Source: Acidovorax sp. MR-S7 (GTDB lineage Bacteria; Pseudomonadota; Gammaproteobacteria; Burkholderiales; Burkholderiaceae_C). From it: a stretch of 64,000 nucleotides of DNA. The stretch covers positions 186,001 through 250,000 of the forward strand of contig NZ_DF238908.1 in the NCBI RefSeq assembly GCF_000400995.2, read 5' to 3'. Under the pieces are notes generated by a model. That model did not search any database. It was given only the letters and a program-made list of their open reading frames with translations, and was not told where the DNA came from. Each line of letters opens with the position of its first letter. The stretch's first letter is position 1. A program made the translations under genes and the position numbers. Shown piece after piece: positions 18,070 to 28,447 of this stretch.

Positions 18070-18879
18070 ATGAAGAAAAGCCATCCGGACATGCCGCCCA
18101 AGCCCAGCGTCCAGGTGCTGGAGCGCATGTTCCAGTTGATCGATGTCCTGGCCTCGCGCGAGGAGGCCATCTCGCTGAAGGAAATCAGCGAGAAGACGGG
18201 CCTGCACCCGTCCACCGCGCACCGCATCCTCAACGACCTGACCATCGGCCGCTTCGTCGACCGGCCGGAATCGGGCAGCTACCGGCTCGGCATGCGCCTG
18301 CTGGAGCTGGGCAACCTCGTCAAGGGACGCCTGTCCGTGCGCGACGCAGCCATGGCCCCGATGCGCCAGCTGCACAAGCTGATCCAGCAACCCGTGAACC
18401 TCAGCGTGCGCCAGGGCGACGAGATCGTCTACGTGGAGCGCGCCTACAGCGAACGCTCGGGCATGCAGGTGGTGCGCGCCATCGGCGGCCACGCACCGCT
18501 GCACCTCACCTCCACCGGCAAGCTGTTCCTGGCGGCCGACGATCCGCAGCGCGTGCGCGCCTACGCCGCCCGCACCGGCCTGCCGGGGCACACGCGCAAC
18601 AGCATCACCCAGCTGCCCATCCTGGAACGCGAACTGGGCAAGGCGCGGCAGTACGGCATCGCGCGCGACAACGAGGAGCTGGAGCTGGGCGTGCGCTGCA
18701 TGGCCGCCGGCGTGTTCGACGACCAGGGCCAGCTCGTGGCCGGCCTGTCCATTTCCGCTCCGGCCGACCGGCTGGACGACGGCTGGCTGCCCAAGCTGCA
18801 GGCCACCGCGGGCGAGATCTCGGCCGCCCTGGGCTACACCGCCGGCATGCGCACGGCGCTGCAGGGACCGCTGGCGTAG
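18070..18879 (+). CDS. IclR family transcriptional regulator
   Basis: A 269-residue regulator. The N-terminal winged helix-turn-helix (LKEISEKTGLHPSTAHRIL) is followed by the IclR effector-binding domain, with LHLTSTGKLFLA and GVRCMAAGVFDDQGQLVAGLSIS. Such proteins bind small aromatic or organic acids. The start chosen is ATG at 18070 (MKKSHPD). The target is not evident; the nearest candidates are the acyl-CoA genes upstream on the same strand. Confidence 0.9.
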   Translation: MKKSHPDMPPKPSVQVLERMFQLIDVLASREEAISLKEISEKTGLHPSTAHRILNDLTIGRFVDRPESGSYRLGMRLLELGNLVKGRLSVRDAAMAPMRQLHKLIQQPVNLSVRQGDEIVYVERAYSERSGMQVVRAIGGHAPLHLTSTGKLFLAADDPQRVRAYAARTGLPGHTRNSITQLPILERELGKARQYGIARDNEELELGVRCMAAGVFDDQGQLVAGLSISAPADRLDDGWLPKLQATAGEISAALGYTAGMRTALQGPLA

Positions 18880-18884
18880 GCGAT

Positions 18885-18913
18885 AAAAAAGCGCGCGGCC
18901 TCGGGCCGCGCGC
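18885..18913 (-). terminator. Intrinsic terminator of pbpG
   Basis: Ten-base GC-only arms (18891-18900 and 18904-18913) around a three-base loop. Read on the minus strand, the stem is followed by TTTTTT (complement of 18885-18890). It sits 24 bases after the pbpG stop. Confidence 0.85.
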
Positions 18914-18936
18914 CTTGCAGGGAAAAAGGCTTTCCG

Positions 18937-20022
18937 TCAGCCCTTGGGGCCGGCCTCCGCGTGCAGCATGATCCCGTCCATGGGATGCATCTTCTCCACC
19001 CAGGAGCGCACCCGCTCCGCATCGCCCAGGCGGCTGAACTTGCCCGCCGAATCCAGGAACACCATGATGAGCTTGCGGCCCGCCACCTGCGCCTGCATCA
19101 CCAGGCAGCGGCCGGCCTCGGAGATGTAGCCGGTCTTCTGCAGGCCGATGTCCCACGCCGGGCTGCTCACCAAGCGGTTGGTGTTGTTGTACTGCAGCGT
19201 GCGGCGGCCCACGGCCACCTCGTAGCTGGGCGACGTGGACAGCTCGCGCAGCAGCGGGTCACTGTGCGCCACATTGACCAGCGTGGCCAGGTCATGGGCG
19301 CTGGACTGGTTGCGGCTGGACAGGCCCGTGGGCTCAACATAGCGCGTGTCGGCCATGCCGAGCAGCCGGGCCTTGGCGTTCATGCGCTCCACGAAGGCCG
19401 CCAGTCCACCCGGATAGGTGCGGCCCAGCGCATGCGCGGCGCGGTTCTCGCTGGACATCAGGGCCAGGTGCAGCATCTCGCCGCGCGTCAGCGTGGCGCC
19501 CACCACGAGGCGCGAGCCGCTGCCCTTCTCGGTGTCCACGTCGTCCTGGGTGATGGTGATGGGCTCGTCCATGGGCAGGTGCGCCTCGGAGATCAGCAGC
19601 CCGGTCATGAGCTTGGTGAGCGAGGCGATGGGCAGCACCGCATGGTCGTTCTTGCTGAGCAGCACTTCCTTGGTGTCCTGGTCGATGACCAGCGCCACGC
19701 TGGACTTCAGGTCCAGCGGATCGCTCACCTCGTGCAGGCCCGCGAGCTGGCCGAACGACAGCCGCGGCGGCACGGCGGCCACGATGCGCGCGGGCGCCTT
19801 GGCGCTGCGGGCGGACACGCGCACCGCCTTGGTGGCCTTCGCGGCGGACTTGCGCGGCACCTTGGCGGCCGAGCGGTGGGTGGTGGCCGAGGCCGCAGTT
19901 TTCTTCACCGCCACCTTCTTGCGCTCCGCCGCCTGCGCGCCCGGCAGCGCGAGCGCCAGGCTGACGGCCATGAGGGCCAGGGCATGAAAAAACCGGGCGG
20001 CGGCGCGAGGACGGGCGTGCAT
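18937..20022 (-). CDS. pbpG: D-alanyl-D-alanine endopeptidase (PBP7/8 type)
   Basis: A periplasmic low-molecular-weight penicillin-binding protein that cleaves peptidoglycan cross-links. The 361-residue protein has a signal peptide ending near PGAQA. A Lys/Ala-rich linker of about 70 residues follows, then the S11 peptidase domain. All three catalytic motifs are present: SxxK in ASLTKLM, SxN in SSEN, and KTG in LQKTGYI. The ATG at 20022 starts the signal peptide. The Lys-rich linker is longer than in E. coli PbpG and may help bind the anionic wall. Confidence 0.92.
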   Translation of the reverse strand: MHARPRAAARFFHALALMAVSLALALPGAQAAERKKVAVKKTAASATTHRSAAKVPRKSAAKATKAVRVSARSAKAPARIVAAVPPRLSFGQLAGLHEVSDPLDLKSSVALVIDQDTKEVLLSKNDHAVLPIASLTKLMTGLLISEAHLPMDEPITITQDDVDTEKGSGSRLVVGATLTRGEMLHLALMSSENRAAHALGRTYPGGLAAFVERMNAKARLLGMADTRYVEPTGLSSRNQSSAHDLATLVNVAHSDPLLRELSTSPSYEVAVGRRTLQYNNTNRLVSSPAWDIGLQKTGYISEAGRCLVMQAQVAGRKLIMVFLDSAGKFSRLGDAERVRSWVEKMHPMDGIMLHAEAGPKG

Positions 20023-20066
20023 CAGATGCTCCAGGCGGCAAAAACTGTGTGGCAGTGTACAGAATC

Positions 20067-20102
20067 AAAAAAAGTCGCGCAAGATCAATATCTTGCGCGA
20101 CT
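20067..20102 (-). terminator. Intrinsic terminator of leuA
   Basis: Perfect 13-base arms (20073-20085 and 20090-20102) with loop CAAT. On the minus strand the hairpin is followed by a run of seven T. It lies between leuA and pbpG and should separate their transcripts. Confidence 0.88.
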
Positions 20103-20136
20103 CTTTTAGAAATTGCCTCAATTATAGGCTGGCAAA

Positions 20137-21675
20137 TCAGCCCTGCGCGGCCACGCGCTCGGCTTTACTTTGTAATTTGTTCAGGGCGCTCAGGTAGGCC
20201 TTGGCCGATGCCACGACGATGTCCGGGTCGGCGCCCACGCCGTTGACCACCCGCCCGGCGCTCTGCAGGCGCACCGTGACCTCGCCCTGGCTCTCGGTGG
20301 AGCCGCTGATGGCATTGACCGAATACAGCACCATCTCCGCACCGCTCTGCACGTGCGACTCGATCGCCTTGAGGGACGCATCGACCGGGCCGTTGCCGTC
20401 CGACTCTCCGCGCACCTCCTTGCCGTCCACGGTGAAGACCACCGTGGCCTGCGGACGCTCGCCGGTCTCGCTGTGCTGCGCCAGCGACACGAAGCCGAAC
20501 TGCTCCTTCTCGCTGGTCACGCTCTCGTCGCTCACCAAGGCCAGGATGTCCTCGTCGAATATCTCGCTCTTGCGGTCGGCCAGCTCCTTGAACTTGGCGA
20601 AGGCGGCGTTGATCTCGCCCTCGCTCTCCAACTCCACGCCCAGCTCCTGCAGGCGCTGCTTGAAGGCGTTGCGCCCCGAGAGCTTGCCCAGCACGATCTT
20701 GTTGGCGCTCCAGCCCACGTCCTCCGCGCGCATGATCTCGTAGGTGTCGCGCGCCTTGAGCACGCCGTCCTGGTGGATGCCCGAGGCATGGGCAAACGCG
20801 TTGGCGCCCACCACGGCCTTGTTGGGCTGCACGACGAAGCCCGTGGTCTGGCTGACCATGCGGCTGGCGGCCACGATGTGCTGGGTGTCGATGTTGACCT
20901 GCAGGCCGAAGTAATCCTTGCGCGTCTTCACGGCCATGACCACCTCTTCCAGCGAGCAGTTGCCCGCGCGCTCGCCCAGGCCGTTGATGGTGCACTCCAC
21001 CTGGCGCGCGCCGCCGATCTGCACGCCCGCCAGCGAGTTGGCCACGGCCATGCCCAGGTCGTTGTGGCAGTGCACGCTCCACACGGCCTTGTCGCTGTTG
21101 GGCACCTTCTCGCGCAGCGTCTTGATGAAGTTGCCGTACAGCTCGGGAATGGCGTAGCCCACCGTGTCGGGAATGTTGATGGTGGTGGCGCCCTCCTTGA
21201 TGACGGCCTCGCACACGCGGGCCAGGAAGTCGATCTCGCTGCGATAGCCGTCTTCCGCGCTGTACTCGATGTCGCCCGCCAGGTTGCGCGCGAAGCGCAC
21301 GGCCTGGATGGACTGCTCCAGCACCTGCTCGGGCGTCATGCGCAGCTTCTTTTCCATGTGCAGCGGGCTGGTGGCGATGAAGGTGTGGATGCGCCCGCGG
21401 TTGGCCCCCTTGAGCGCCTCGGCGGCACGCGCGATGTCGCGGTCGTTGGCACGTGCCAGCGAGCACACGGTGGAGTCCTTGATCGCGTTGGCGATCGCCT
21501 GTATGCATTCGAAGTCGCCGTTGGAGCTGGCGGCGAAGCCGGCCTCGATCACGTCCACCTTCAGGCGCTCCAGCTGCCGCGCGATGCGCAGCTTTTCGTC
21601 GCGCGTCATCGAGGCGCCGGGCGATTGCTCGCCGTCGCGCAGGGTGGTGTCGAAAATAATGAGTTGGTCGGTCAT
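20137..21675 (-). CDS. leuA: 2-isopropylmalate synthase, type 1
   Basis: Condenses acetyl-CoA with 2-oxoisovalerate, the committed step of leucine synthesis. The 512-residue protein has the TIM-barrel metal site [15 protein letters not shown] and the VHCHNDLG motif, followed by a C-terminal LeuA regulatory domain that senses leucine (residues about 385-500, [14 protein letters not shown]). The ATG at 21675 follows GGAGAGAC. A second, longer leuA of a different subgroup lies immediately upstream on the same strand. This one is of the 500-residue E. coli-like type. Confidence 0.95.
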   Translation of the reverse strand: MTDQLIIFDTTLRDGEQSPGASMTRDEKLRIARQLERLKVDVIEAGFAASSNGDFECIQAIANAIKDSTVCSLARANDRDIARAAEALKGANRGRIHTFIATSPLHMEKKLRMTPEQVLEQSIQAVRFARNLAGDIEYSAEDGYRSEIDFLARVCEAVIKEGATTINIPDTVGYAIPELYGNFIKTLREKVPNSDKAVWSVHCHNDLGMAVANSLAGVQIGGARQVECTINGLGERAGNCSLEEVVMAVKTRKDYFGLQVNIDTQHIVAASRMVSQTTGFVVQPNKAVVGANAFAHASGIHQDGVLKARDTYEIMRAEDVGWSANKIVLGKLSGRNAFKQRLQELGVELESEGEINAAFAKFKELADRKSEIFDEDILALVSDESVTSEKEQFGFVSLAQHSETGERPQATVVFTVDGKEVRGESDGNGPVDASLKAIESHVQSGAEMVLYSVNAISGSTESQGEVTVRLQSAGRVVNGVGADPDIVVASAKAYLSALNKLQSKAERVAAQG

Positions 21676-21757
21676 CGTGTGTCTCTCCATGAAATGCGGT
21701 GGCGGCAATGCGTGGCGTGCCGGGCAACCCGTTAATTTAAGCGACCCGGCCGCCTGT

Positions 21758-23467
21758 TCAGGCGACGGCCTCCTGCGCGGCGCCTGCGGACTGCATGCGG
21801 GCCGCCCGCAGCACGCCCGAGGTCACGGCGCGTATCGCGGCGCTGATGATGTCGTGGTCCATGCCCACGCCGAACACCTGCCGGCCGTCGTCCACGCGCA
21901 GCTCCACATAGGCCGCCGCGCGCGCGTCGCCTCCTACGGCCCCGGTGCCGCCGATGGCATGCTCGTGGTAGTCCACCACCCGGATGCTATGCCCCGTGGC
22001 CGCACCCAGCGCGTTGACGAAGGCGTCGATGGGCCCGTTGCCCAGCCCGTGCACCGGGCGCACGCGGCCCTGCCAGTCGATGCTGCCGCGCAGTTCCGTC
22101 TCCTGCACGCCATGCGCATTGGTGCGCGACGCCAGCTCGCGGTCCTGCAGCGGCGGCGTGGCATCCAGGCCGTATTCGCCGCAGAAGATGCGCCACAGGT
22201 CCGCGGCGGCCAGCTCCTTGCCCTCGACGTCCATGGCGCGCTGCACCGCCTGGCTGAATTCGATCTGCAGCCGGCGCGGCAACTGCATGCCGTACTCCGT
22301 CTCCAGCAGGTAGGCCATGCCGCCCTTGCCCGACTGGCTGTTGACGCGGATCACCGCCTCGTAGCTACGGCCCAGGTCCTTGGGGTCGATGGGCAGATAG
22401 GGAATCTCCCACACGTCATCCGGGCGGCGCGCGGCGAAGCCCTTCTTGATGGCGTCCTGGTGCGAGCCCGAGAACGAGGTGTAGACGAGGTCGCCCGCAT
22501 AGGGATGGCGCGCCGGCACAGGCAACTGGTTGCAGTGCTCCACCTCGGCGCGGATGGCATCGATGTCCGAGAAATCCAGCTCCGGCGAGACGCCCTGCAC
22601 GTACATGTTGAGCGCGACGTTGACGATGTCGAGGTTGCCGGTGCGCTCGCCGTTGCCGAACAGGCAGCCTTCCACGCGGTGGGCACCGGCCATCAGCGCC
22701 ATCTCGGCGGCGGCCGTGCCTGTGCCGCGATCGTTGTGCGGGTGCACGGACAGCACCACCTCGGGCCGGCCTGCGAAGTGCCGCGCCATCCACTCGATCT
22801 GGTCGGCGAAGATGTTGGGCGTGGCCGCTTCCACGGTGGTCGGCAAGTTCAGGATGATGGGACGCCCCGGACCCCAGGCGGCGATCGCGGTCTCGCAGGC
22901 CTGCAGCGACACGTCGAGCTCGGCCAGGCTGAAGGTCTCGGGCGAATACTGCAGCACCCACTCCGTCTCGGGCCGCGCGTCGGTGAGTTCGCGCACCTGG
23001 TGGATGTGGCGCTCCACCAGGGCCATGACCTCGGGCACCTCCATGCCGAACACCACCGTGCGCCACACGGGCGCCACGGCGTTGTAGACGTGCACGATGG
23101 CCCGTCGTGCGCCCTGGACGGCATCGACGGTGCGCCCGATCAGTTCCTCGCGCGCCGGCGTCATGACCTGGATGGTCACGTCGTCGGGAATGCGGTCCTC
23201 GTCGATGAGCTTGCGCACGAAGTCCCATTCGATCTGGGACGCGGCGGGGAAGCCCACCTCGATTTCCTTGAAGCCGATGCGCACCAGCATCTCGAACATC
23301 CGCAGCTTGCGCTGCAGGTCCATGGGCTCGATGAGCGCCTGGTTGCCATCGCGCAGGTCGGTGGACAGCCAGATGGGCGCACGGGTGATCTGCGCGTCGG
23401 GCCATGTGCGGTCCTTGAGCCCGATGGGGGCGAAGGCGCGGTACTTGCTGGCGGGGTTCTTCAACAT
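21758..23467 (-). CDS. leuA: 2-isopropylmalate synthase, type 2 (long form)
   Basis: A 569-residue isopropylmalate synthase of the long subgroup found in actinobacteria and many proteobacteria, with N-terminal [17 protein letters not shown]. It has the [17 protein letters not shown] metal site, [10 protein letters not shown], and a C-terminal regulatory domain. The ATG at 23467 is preferred. A longer frame exists, but its extra 26 codons overlap the leader terminator hairpin. A leucine-codon-rich leader peptide and an intrinsic terminator just upstream suggest attenuation control. Having both leuA types side by side suggests differential feedback or regulation. Confidence 0.93.
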   Translation of the reverse strand: MLKNPASKYRAFAPIGLKDRTWPDAQITRAPIWLSTDLRDGNQALIEPMDLQRKLRMFEMLVRIGFKEIEVGFPAASQIEWDFVRKLIDEDRIPDDVTIQVMTPAREELIGRTVDAVQGARRAIVHVYNAVAPVWRTVVFGMEVPEVMALVERHIHQVRELTDARPETEWVLQYSPETFSLAELDVSLQACETAIAAWGPGRPIILNLPTTVEAATPNIFADQIEWMARHFAGRPEVVLSVHPHNDRGTGTAAAEMALMAGAHRVEGCLFGNGERTGNLDIVNVALNMYVQGVSPELDFSDIDAIRAEVEHCNQLPVPARHPYAGDLVYTSFSGSHQDAIKKGFAARRPDDVWEIPYLPIDPKDLGRSYEAVIRVNSQSGKGGMAYLLETEYGMQLPRRLQIEFSQAVQRAMDVEGKELAAADLWRIFCGEYGLDATPPLQDRELASRTNAHGVQETELRGSIDWQGRVRPVHGLGNGPIDAFVNALGAATGHSIRVVDYHEHAIGGTGAVGGDARAAAYVELRVDDGRQVFGVGMDHDIISAAIRAVTSGVLRAARMQSAGAAQEAVA

Positions 23468-23516
23468 GGTTGCAGGTCTTCCATTCGAGGGGGAGGAACC
23501 ACCAGCAACTGCATGC

Positions 23517-23553
23517 AAAAACAAAACGGCCCGTTGCTGGTGCATACGGGCCG
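23517..23553 (-). terminator. Attenuator terminator ahead of leuA (long form)
   Basis: On the minus strand, CGGCCCGT (23553-23546) and ACGGGCCG (23534-23527) form a perfect 8-base stem around an 11-base loop, followed at once by TTTTGTTTTT. It lies between the leader peptide and leuA. The 5' arm can instead pair with the ACGGGC in the leader-peptide codons (complement of 23589-23594), which gives an antiterminator. A second perfect dyad, 23500-23509 with 23533-23542, encloses the U-run. Confidence 0.85.
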
Positions 23554-23577
23554 ATAGGAGTGGAGTTGACGCGTGCG

Positions 23578-23631
23578 CTACTCTGCCTGCCCGTGGGACA
23601 TCAGTAGTAGGGCTAGCGACAGGGAATGCAT
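23578..23631 (-). CDS. Leucine leader peptide (attenuator)
   Basis: A 17-residue reading frame, MHSLSLALLLMSHGQAE, between pssA and the long leuA. Five of its residues are leucine, and three of those use CTA, a codon that is very rare in this GC-rich genome. When leucyl-tRNA is scarce, ribosomes should stall in the CTA CTA CTG run. That leaves the downstream ACGGGC free to pair with the terminator 5' arm and lets transcription reach leuA. This is the logic of the enteric leuL leader. Function is inferred; the peptide, codons and hairpins are seen directly. Confidence 0.82.
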   Translation of the reverse strand: MHSLSLALLLMSHGQAE

Positions 23632-23638
23632 GGCGGCC

Positions 23639-23666
23639 ACTGTAGCACAGATTCTCATTGGTGCAA
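23639..23666 (-). promoter_or_regulatory. Candidate promoter for the leader peptide and leuA
   Basis: On the minus strand a TTGCAC (-35-like, 23666-23661), 16-base spacer and TACAGT (-10-like, 23644-23639) place the start point next to the leader ATG at 23631. The message would be nearly leaderless. The -35 overlaps the end of pssA. Confidence 0.45.
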
Positions 23667-24488
23667 TCCGCGCTCGTCGGGCTCGTCGGTGGATGTGCTG
23701 ATCACGCTGGCTGGCTTGCCCTTGGCCTTGCGCCAGGCATAGACGACGTAGCCCGACAGGCCGTACATCATGAAGATCCCGAACAGCACGCTGGGCGGAT
23801 CGATGTTGATCACGGCGATGCCCAGCGCGATGAGCACGATGGCGGCGAAGGGCACGCTCTTCTTCATCTGGATGTCCTTGAAGCTGTAGAACGGCACGTT
23901 GGTCACCATCGTCAGGCCGGCGTAGAGCGTGAAGGCGCACATCACCCAGGTGGTCTGCTCCCAGCTCAGCCAGCCGTCGTCGCCCGGGTGCACGCCGGCC
24001 TCCGTCATGAGCCAGATGAACCCCGCCACCAGAGCTGCCGCCGCGGGCGAGGGCAGTCCCTGGAAATAGCGCTTGTCCACCACGCCGGTGTTGACGTTGA
24101 AGCGTGCCAGCCGCAGCGCCGCGCATGCGCAATAGACGAAGGCCGCGATCCAGCCCCAGCGCCCCAGCCCCTGCAGCGCCCATTCATAGGCGATGAGCGC
24201 CGGCGCCGCGCCGAATGACACCATGTCCGACAGCGAATCCATCTGCTCGCCGAACGCGCTTTGGGTGTTGGTCATGCGCGCCACGCGGCCATCAAGGCTG
24301 TCGAGCACCATGGCGCAAAACACGCCCACCGCCGCCAGGTCGAAGCGGCCGTTCATGGCCATGACGATCGCATAGAAGCCGCCGAACAGCGCGGCCAATG
24401 TGAACAGGTTGGGCAGGATGTAGATGCCCTTGCGGCGCTTGCGCACCATGATGCCCTGGCCTTCGGCAGAGTCATTGCCGTCATGCAT
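23655..24488 (-). CDS. pssA: Phosphatidylserine synthase (CDP-diacylglycerol--serine O-phosphatidyltransferase)
   Basis: Makes phosphatidylserine, the precursor of phosphatidylethanolamine, at the inner membrane. The 277-residue polytopic protein carries the CDP-alcohol phosphotransferase signature DSLDGRVAR followed by GEQMDSLSD, and about eight membrane segments. The N-terminal RKRRKGIYILPNLFT is characteristic of the Gram-positive-like type II enzyme common in Burkholderiales. The ATG at 24488 follows GGAGG. The leuA leader begins 24 bases after its stop. Confidence 0.93.
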   Translation of the reverse strand: MHDGNDSAEGQGIMVRKRRKGIYILPNLFTLAALFGGFYAIVMAMNGRFDLAAVGVFCAMVLDSLDGRVARMTNTQSAFGEQMDSLSDMVSFGAAPALIAYEWALQGLGRWGWIAAFVYCACAALRLARFNVNTGVVDKRYFQGLPSPAAAALVAGFIWLMTEAGVHPGDDGWLSWEQTTWVMCAFTLYAGLTMVTNVPFYSFKDIQMKKSVPFAAIVLIALGIAVINIDPPSVLFGIFMMYGLSGYVVYAWRKAKGKPASVISTSTDEPDERGLHQ

Positions 24489-24602
24489 TCAATCGACCTC
24501 CAGTGCCCATCGCACATGCGCGAGCAGCTATATTTTTAATACTGATCCAATCCGCACTACCGCTGCGGAAAAGGAGGCAGTGTAGCCGCAGCGCCGCACG
24601 CG

Positions 24603-24627
24603 AAAAAGGCCACCGAAGTGGCCTTTT
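24603..24627 (-). terminator. Terminator of the ilvB-ilvH-ilvC operon
   Basis: On the minus strand GGCCAC, loop TTCG and GTGGCC are followed by TTTTT, a textbook stem with a UUCG tetraloop. The A/T flanks extend the pairing to ten bases. It lies 38 bases beyond the ilvC stop. Confidence 0.93.
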
Positions 24628-24664
24628 CCCAGGAGTGCGTGCGGCGCATGGGGCCGCAGCCGCA

Positions 24665-26299
<1,635 letters not shown>

Positions 26300-26308
26300 T
26301 CAAGAAAG

Positions 26309-26348
26309 ATAGCTGCCAGCGCTTGGCTGGCAAGCGCTGGAGGCCGTT
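26309..26348 (-). repeat. Palindromic repeat between ilvB and ilvH
   Basis: CCAGCGCTTG (26316-26325) and CAAGCGCTGG (26331-26340) form perfect ten-base arms, flanked by ATAGCTG and AGGCCGTTTTGAT. It is the same family as the copies at 15457 and 17959, but it lacks a long T-run in the direction of the operon, so it may not terminate. Confidence 0.85.
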
Positions 26349-26355
26349 TTGATGC

Positions 26356-28158
26356 TTAAAGGTCTTCCGACCCCAGCAGCATTTCGGTGATGCCCTTGCC
26401 GGCCTGCACCATCGGGAACACGTTCTCGGTGGGGTCGGTGCGGAAGTCCATGAACACCGTGCGGTCCTTGAGCTTGCGGGCTTCGCGCAGCGCGGGCTCC
26501 ACGTCCTGCGGGCGCTCGATGAGCATGCCCACATGGCCATAGGCCTCGGCCAGCTTCACGAAGTTGGGCAGCGCATCCATGTAGCTATGGCTGTAGCGGC
26601 CGGAGTACTCGATCTCCTGCCACTGGCGCACCATGCCCAGGTAGCGGTTGTTCAGCGAGCAGATCTTGATCGGCGTGTTGTACTGCAGGCAGGTGGACAG
26701 CTCCTGGATGTTCATCTGCACCGAGCCTTCGCCGGTGATGCAGAACACCTCGGACTGCGGCTTGGCCAGCTTGATGCCCATGGCGTAGGGAATGCCCACA
26801 CCCATGGTGCCCAGGCCGCCGGAGTTGATCCAGCGGCGCGGCTCGTCGAAGCGGTAGAACTGCGCGGCCCACATCTGGTGCTGGCCCACGTCGGAGGTGA
26901 CGTAGGTGTCCGCGTCCTTGGTCATGTTCCACAGCGTCTCGACCACGTACTGCGGCTTGATGACCTCCTGGTTGCCGCGGTCGTACTTCAGGCAGTCGCG
27001 GCTGCGCCAGGTTTCGATCTGGTCCCACCAGGCGCCGAGCGCCTTGGCATCGGGACGGGTGCTCGCCTCGCGGATCATGGAAATCAGCTCGGTCAGCACT
27101 TCCTTGACATCGCCCACGATGGGAATGTCCACCTTCACGCGCTTGGAGATGGAGGACGGGTCGATGTCGATGTGGATGATCTTGCGGTCGTTCTGCGCGA
27201 AGTGCTTGGGGTTGCCGATCACGCGGTCGTCGAAGCGCGCGCCCACGGCCAGCAGCACGTCGCAGTTCTGCATGGCGTTGTTGGCTTCGATCGTGCCGTG
27301 CATGCCCAGCATGCCGAGGAACTTGCGGTCGCTGGCCGGATAGGCGCCCAGGCCCATCAGCGTGTGCGTGACCGGATAGCCCAGCATGTCCACGAGCGTG
27401 CGCAGTTCGTTGCAGGCATTGCCCAGCAGCACGCCGCCGCCCGTGTAGATGTAGGGGCGCTTGGCGGCCAGCAGCAACTGCAGCGCCTTGCGGATCTGCC
27501 CGCCATGGCCCTTCTTGACCGGGTTGTACGAGCGCATCTCCACGCTCTGGGGATAGCCCTGGTAAGCCGTCTTCTTGAACGAGACGTCCTTGGGAATATC
27601 GACCACCACCGGGCCGGGGCGGCCGGTGCGCGCGACGTGGAATGCCTTCTTGAGCGTCACCGCCAGGTCGCGCACGTCCTTGACCAGGAAATTGTGCTTG
27701 ACGATGGGGCGCGTGATGCCCACGGTATCGCACTCCTGGAAGGCGTCCAGCCCGATCGCGGGCGTGGGCACCTGGCCGGAGATGATGACCATGGGGATGG
27801 AGTCCATGTAGGCGGTGGCGATGCCCGTCACCGCATTGGTCAGGCCGGGGCCGGAGGTGACCAGCGCGACGCCCACCTCGCCCGTGGCACGGGCGTAGCC
27901 ATCGGCAGCATGCACGGCCGCCTGCTCATGGCGCACCAGCACGTGCTGCATGGTGTCCTGCTTGTACAGGGCGTCGTAAATGTAGAGCACCGCGCCGCCG
28001 GGGTAGCCCCAGATGTACTGCACGTTCTCGGCCTGCAGGGCCTTGACGAGGATTTCGGCGCCCATCAGCTCCTGGGAGCCGGTTGCGGGGGGGGAGGCGG
28101 AAGCGTTGCCGCTGGAGGCGGCGGCCGCCGAAGCGAGTTCGGCCTTGGAGATTTCCAT
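26356..28158 (-). CDS. ilvB: Acetolactate synthase large (catalytic) subunit
   Basis: A thiamin-diphosphate enzyme of 600 residues making acetolactate and acetohydroxybutyrate. The TPP N-domain begins with ILVKALQAENVQYIWGYPGG, including the catalytic glutamate region RHEQAAVHAADGYARATG. The TPP-binding motif GEGSVQMNIQELSTCLQY with downstream NN is at residues about 485-515. The first 27 residues are a low-complexity Ala/Ser extension. The ATG at 28158 follows AAAGG; a TTG two codons earlier is possible. It heads the ilvB-ilvH-ilvC operon. Confidence 0.96.
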   Translation of the reverse strand: MEISKAELASAAAASSGNASASPPATGSQELMGAEILVKALQAENVQYIWGYPGGAVLYIYDALYKQDTMQHVLVRHEQAAVHAADGYARATGEVGVALVTSGPGLTNAVTGIATAYMDSIPMVIISGQVPTPAIGLDAFQECDTVGITRPIVKHNFLVKDVRDLAVTLKKAFHVARTGRPGPVVVDIPKDVSFKKTAYQGYPQSVEMRSYNPVKKGHGGQIRKALQLLLAAKRPYIYTGGGVLLGNACNELRTLVDMLGYPVTHTLMGLGAYPASDRKFLGMLGMHGTIEANNAMQNCDVLLAVGARFDDRVIGNPKHFAQNDRKIIHIDIDPSSISKRVKVDIPIVGDVKEVLTELISMIREASTRPDAKALGAWWDQIETWRSRDCLKYDRGNQEVIKPQYVVETLWNMTKDADTYVTSDVGQHQMWAAQFYRFDEPRRWINSGGLGTMGVGIPYAMGIKLAKPQSEVFCITGEGSVQMNIQELSTCLQYNTPIKICSLNNRYLGMVRQWQEIEYSGRYSHSYMDALPNFVKLAEAYGHVGMLIERPQDVEPALREARKLKDRTVFMDFRTDPTENVFPMVQAGKGITEMLLGSEDL

Positions 28159-28447
28159 GATCAACCTTTGCGAATTTCTCTAACGAAAAACCTTGGGTGC
28201 TCCTCGCGCCAGCTCTTGTGAAGCCGCCTTGGAACTTGAGGCCTCGGCCATGGGCGACATGCGTACTGCGCCGGACCGGGACCCGTTTGCCTTTTTGAAT
28301 TGCAGCGGCGATTATCGCACTGCGCGCCGCACCTGGCGTGCGCCTTGCGCAAATTTTTCCGGTGCGATGCCATAATCGCCCGTTTCCAAGCCTGCGCCGC
28401 GCGCGCTTCGCGCCGCCCCTGCCAGCCCTCCGCGGTTTTTTCGTCTT
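28159..28447. promoter_or_regulatory. Divergent control region between ilvB and the sigma factor gene
   Basis: A 289-base region without a convincing gene. A GATAAT -10-like hexamer on the minus strand (28316-28311) would give ilvB a leader of about 150 bases. That leader contains a 26-codon open frame beginning MSPMAEASSSK that is not enriched in branched-chain codons and has no clear terminator after it, so I do not call it an attenuator. Confidence 0.35.

Noticed and set aside
23468-23545. Longer start for the second leuA (MHQQRAVLFLHAV...)
   Set aside because: The extra codons overlap the terminator hairpin and U-run and are not conserved-looking; the ATG at 23467 gives the usual LeuA start.
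28164-28303. Branched-chain attenuator for ilvB
   Set aside because: The small leader frame has almost no Leu, Val or Ile codons and no terminator with a U-run follows it.
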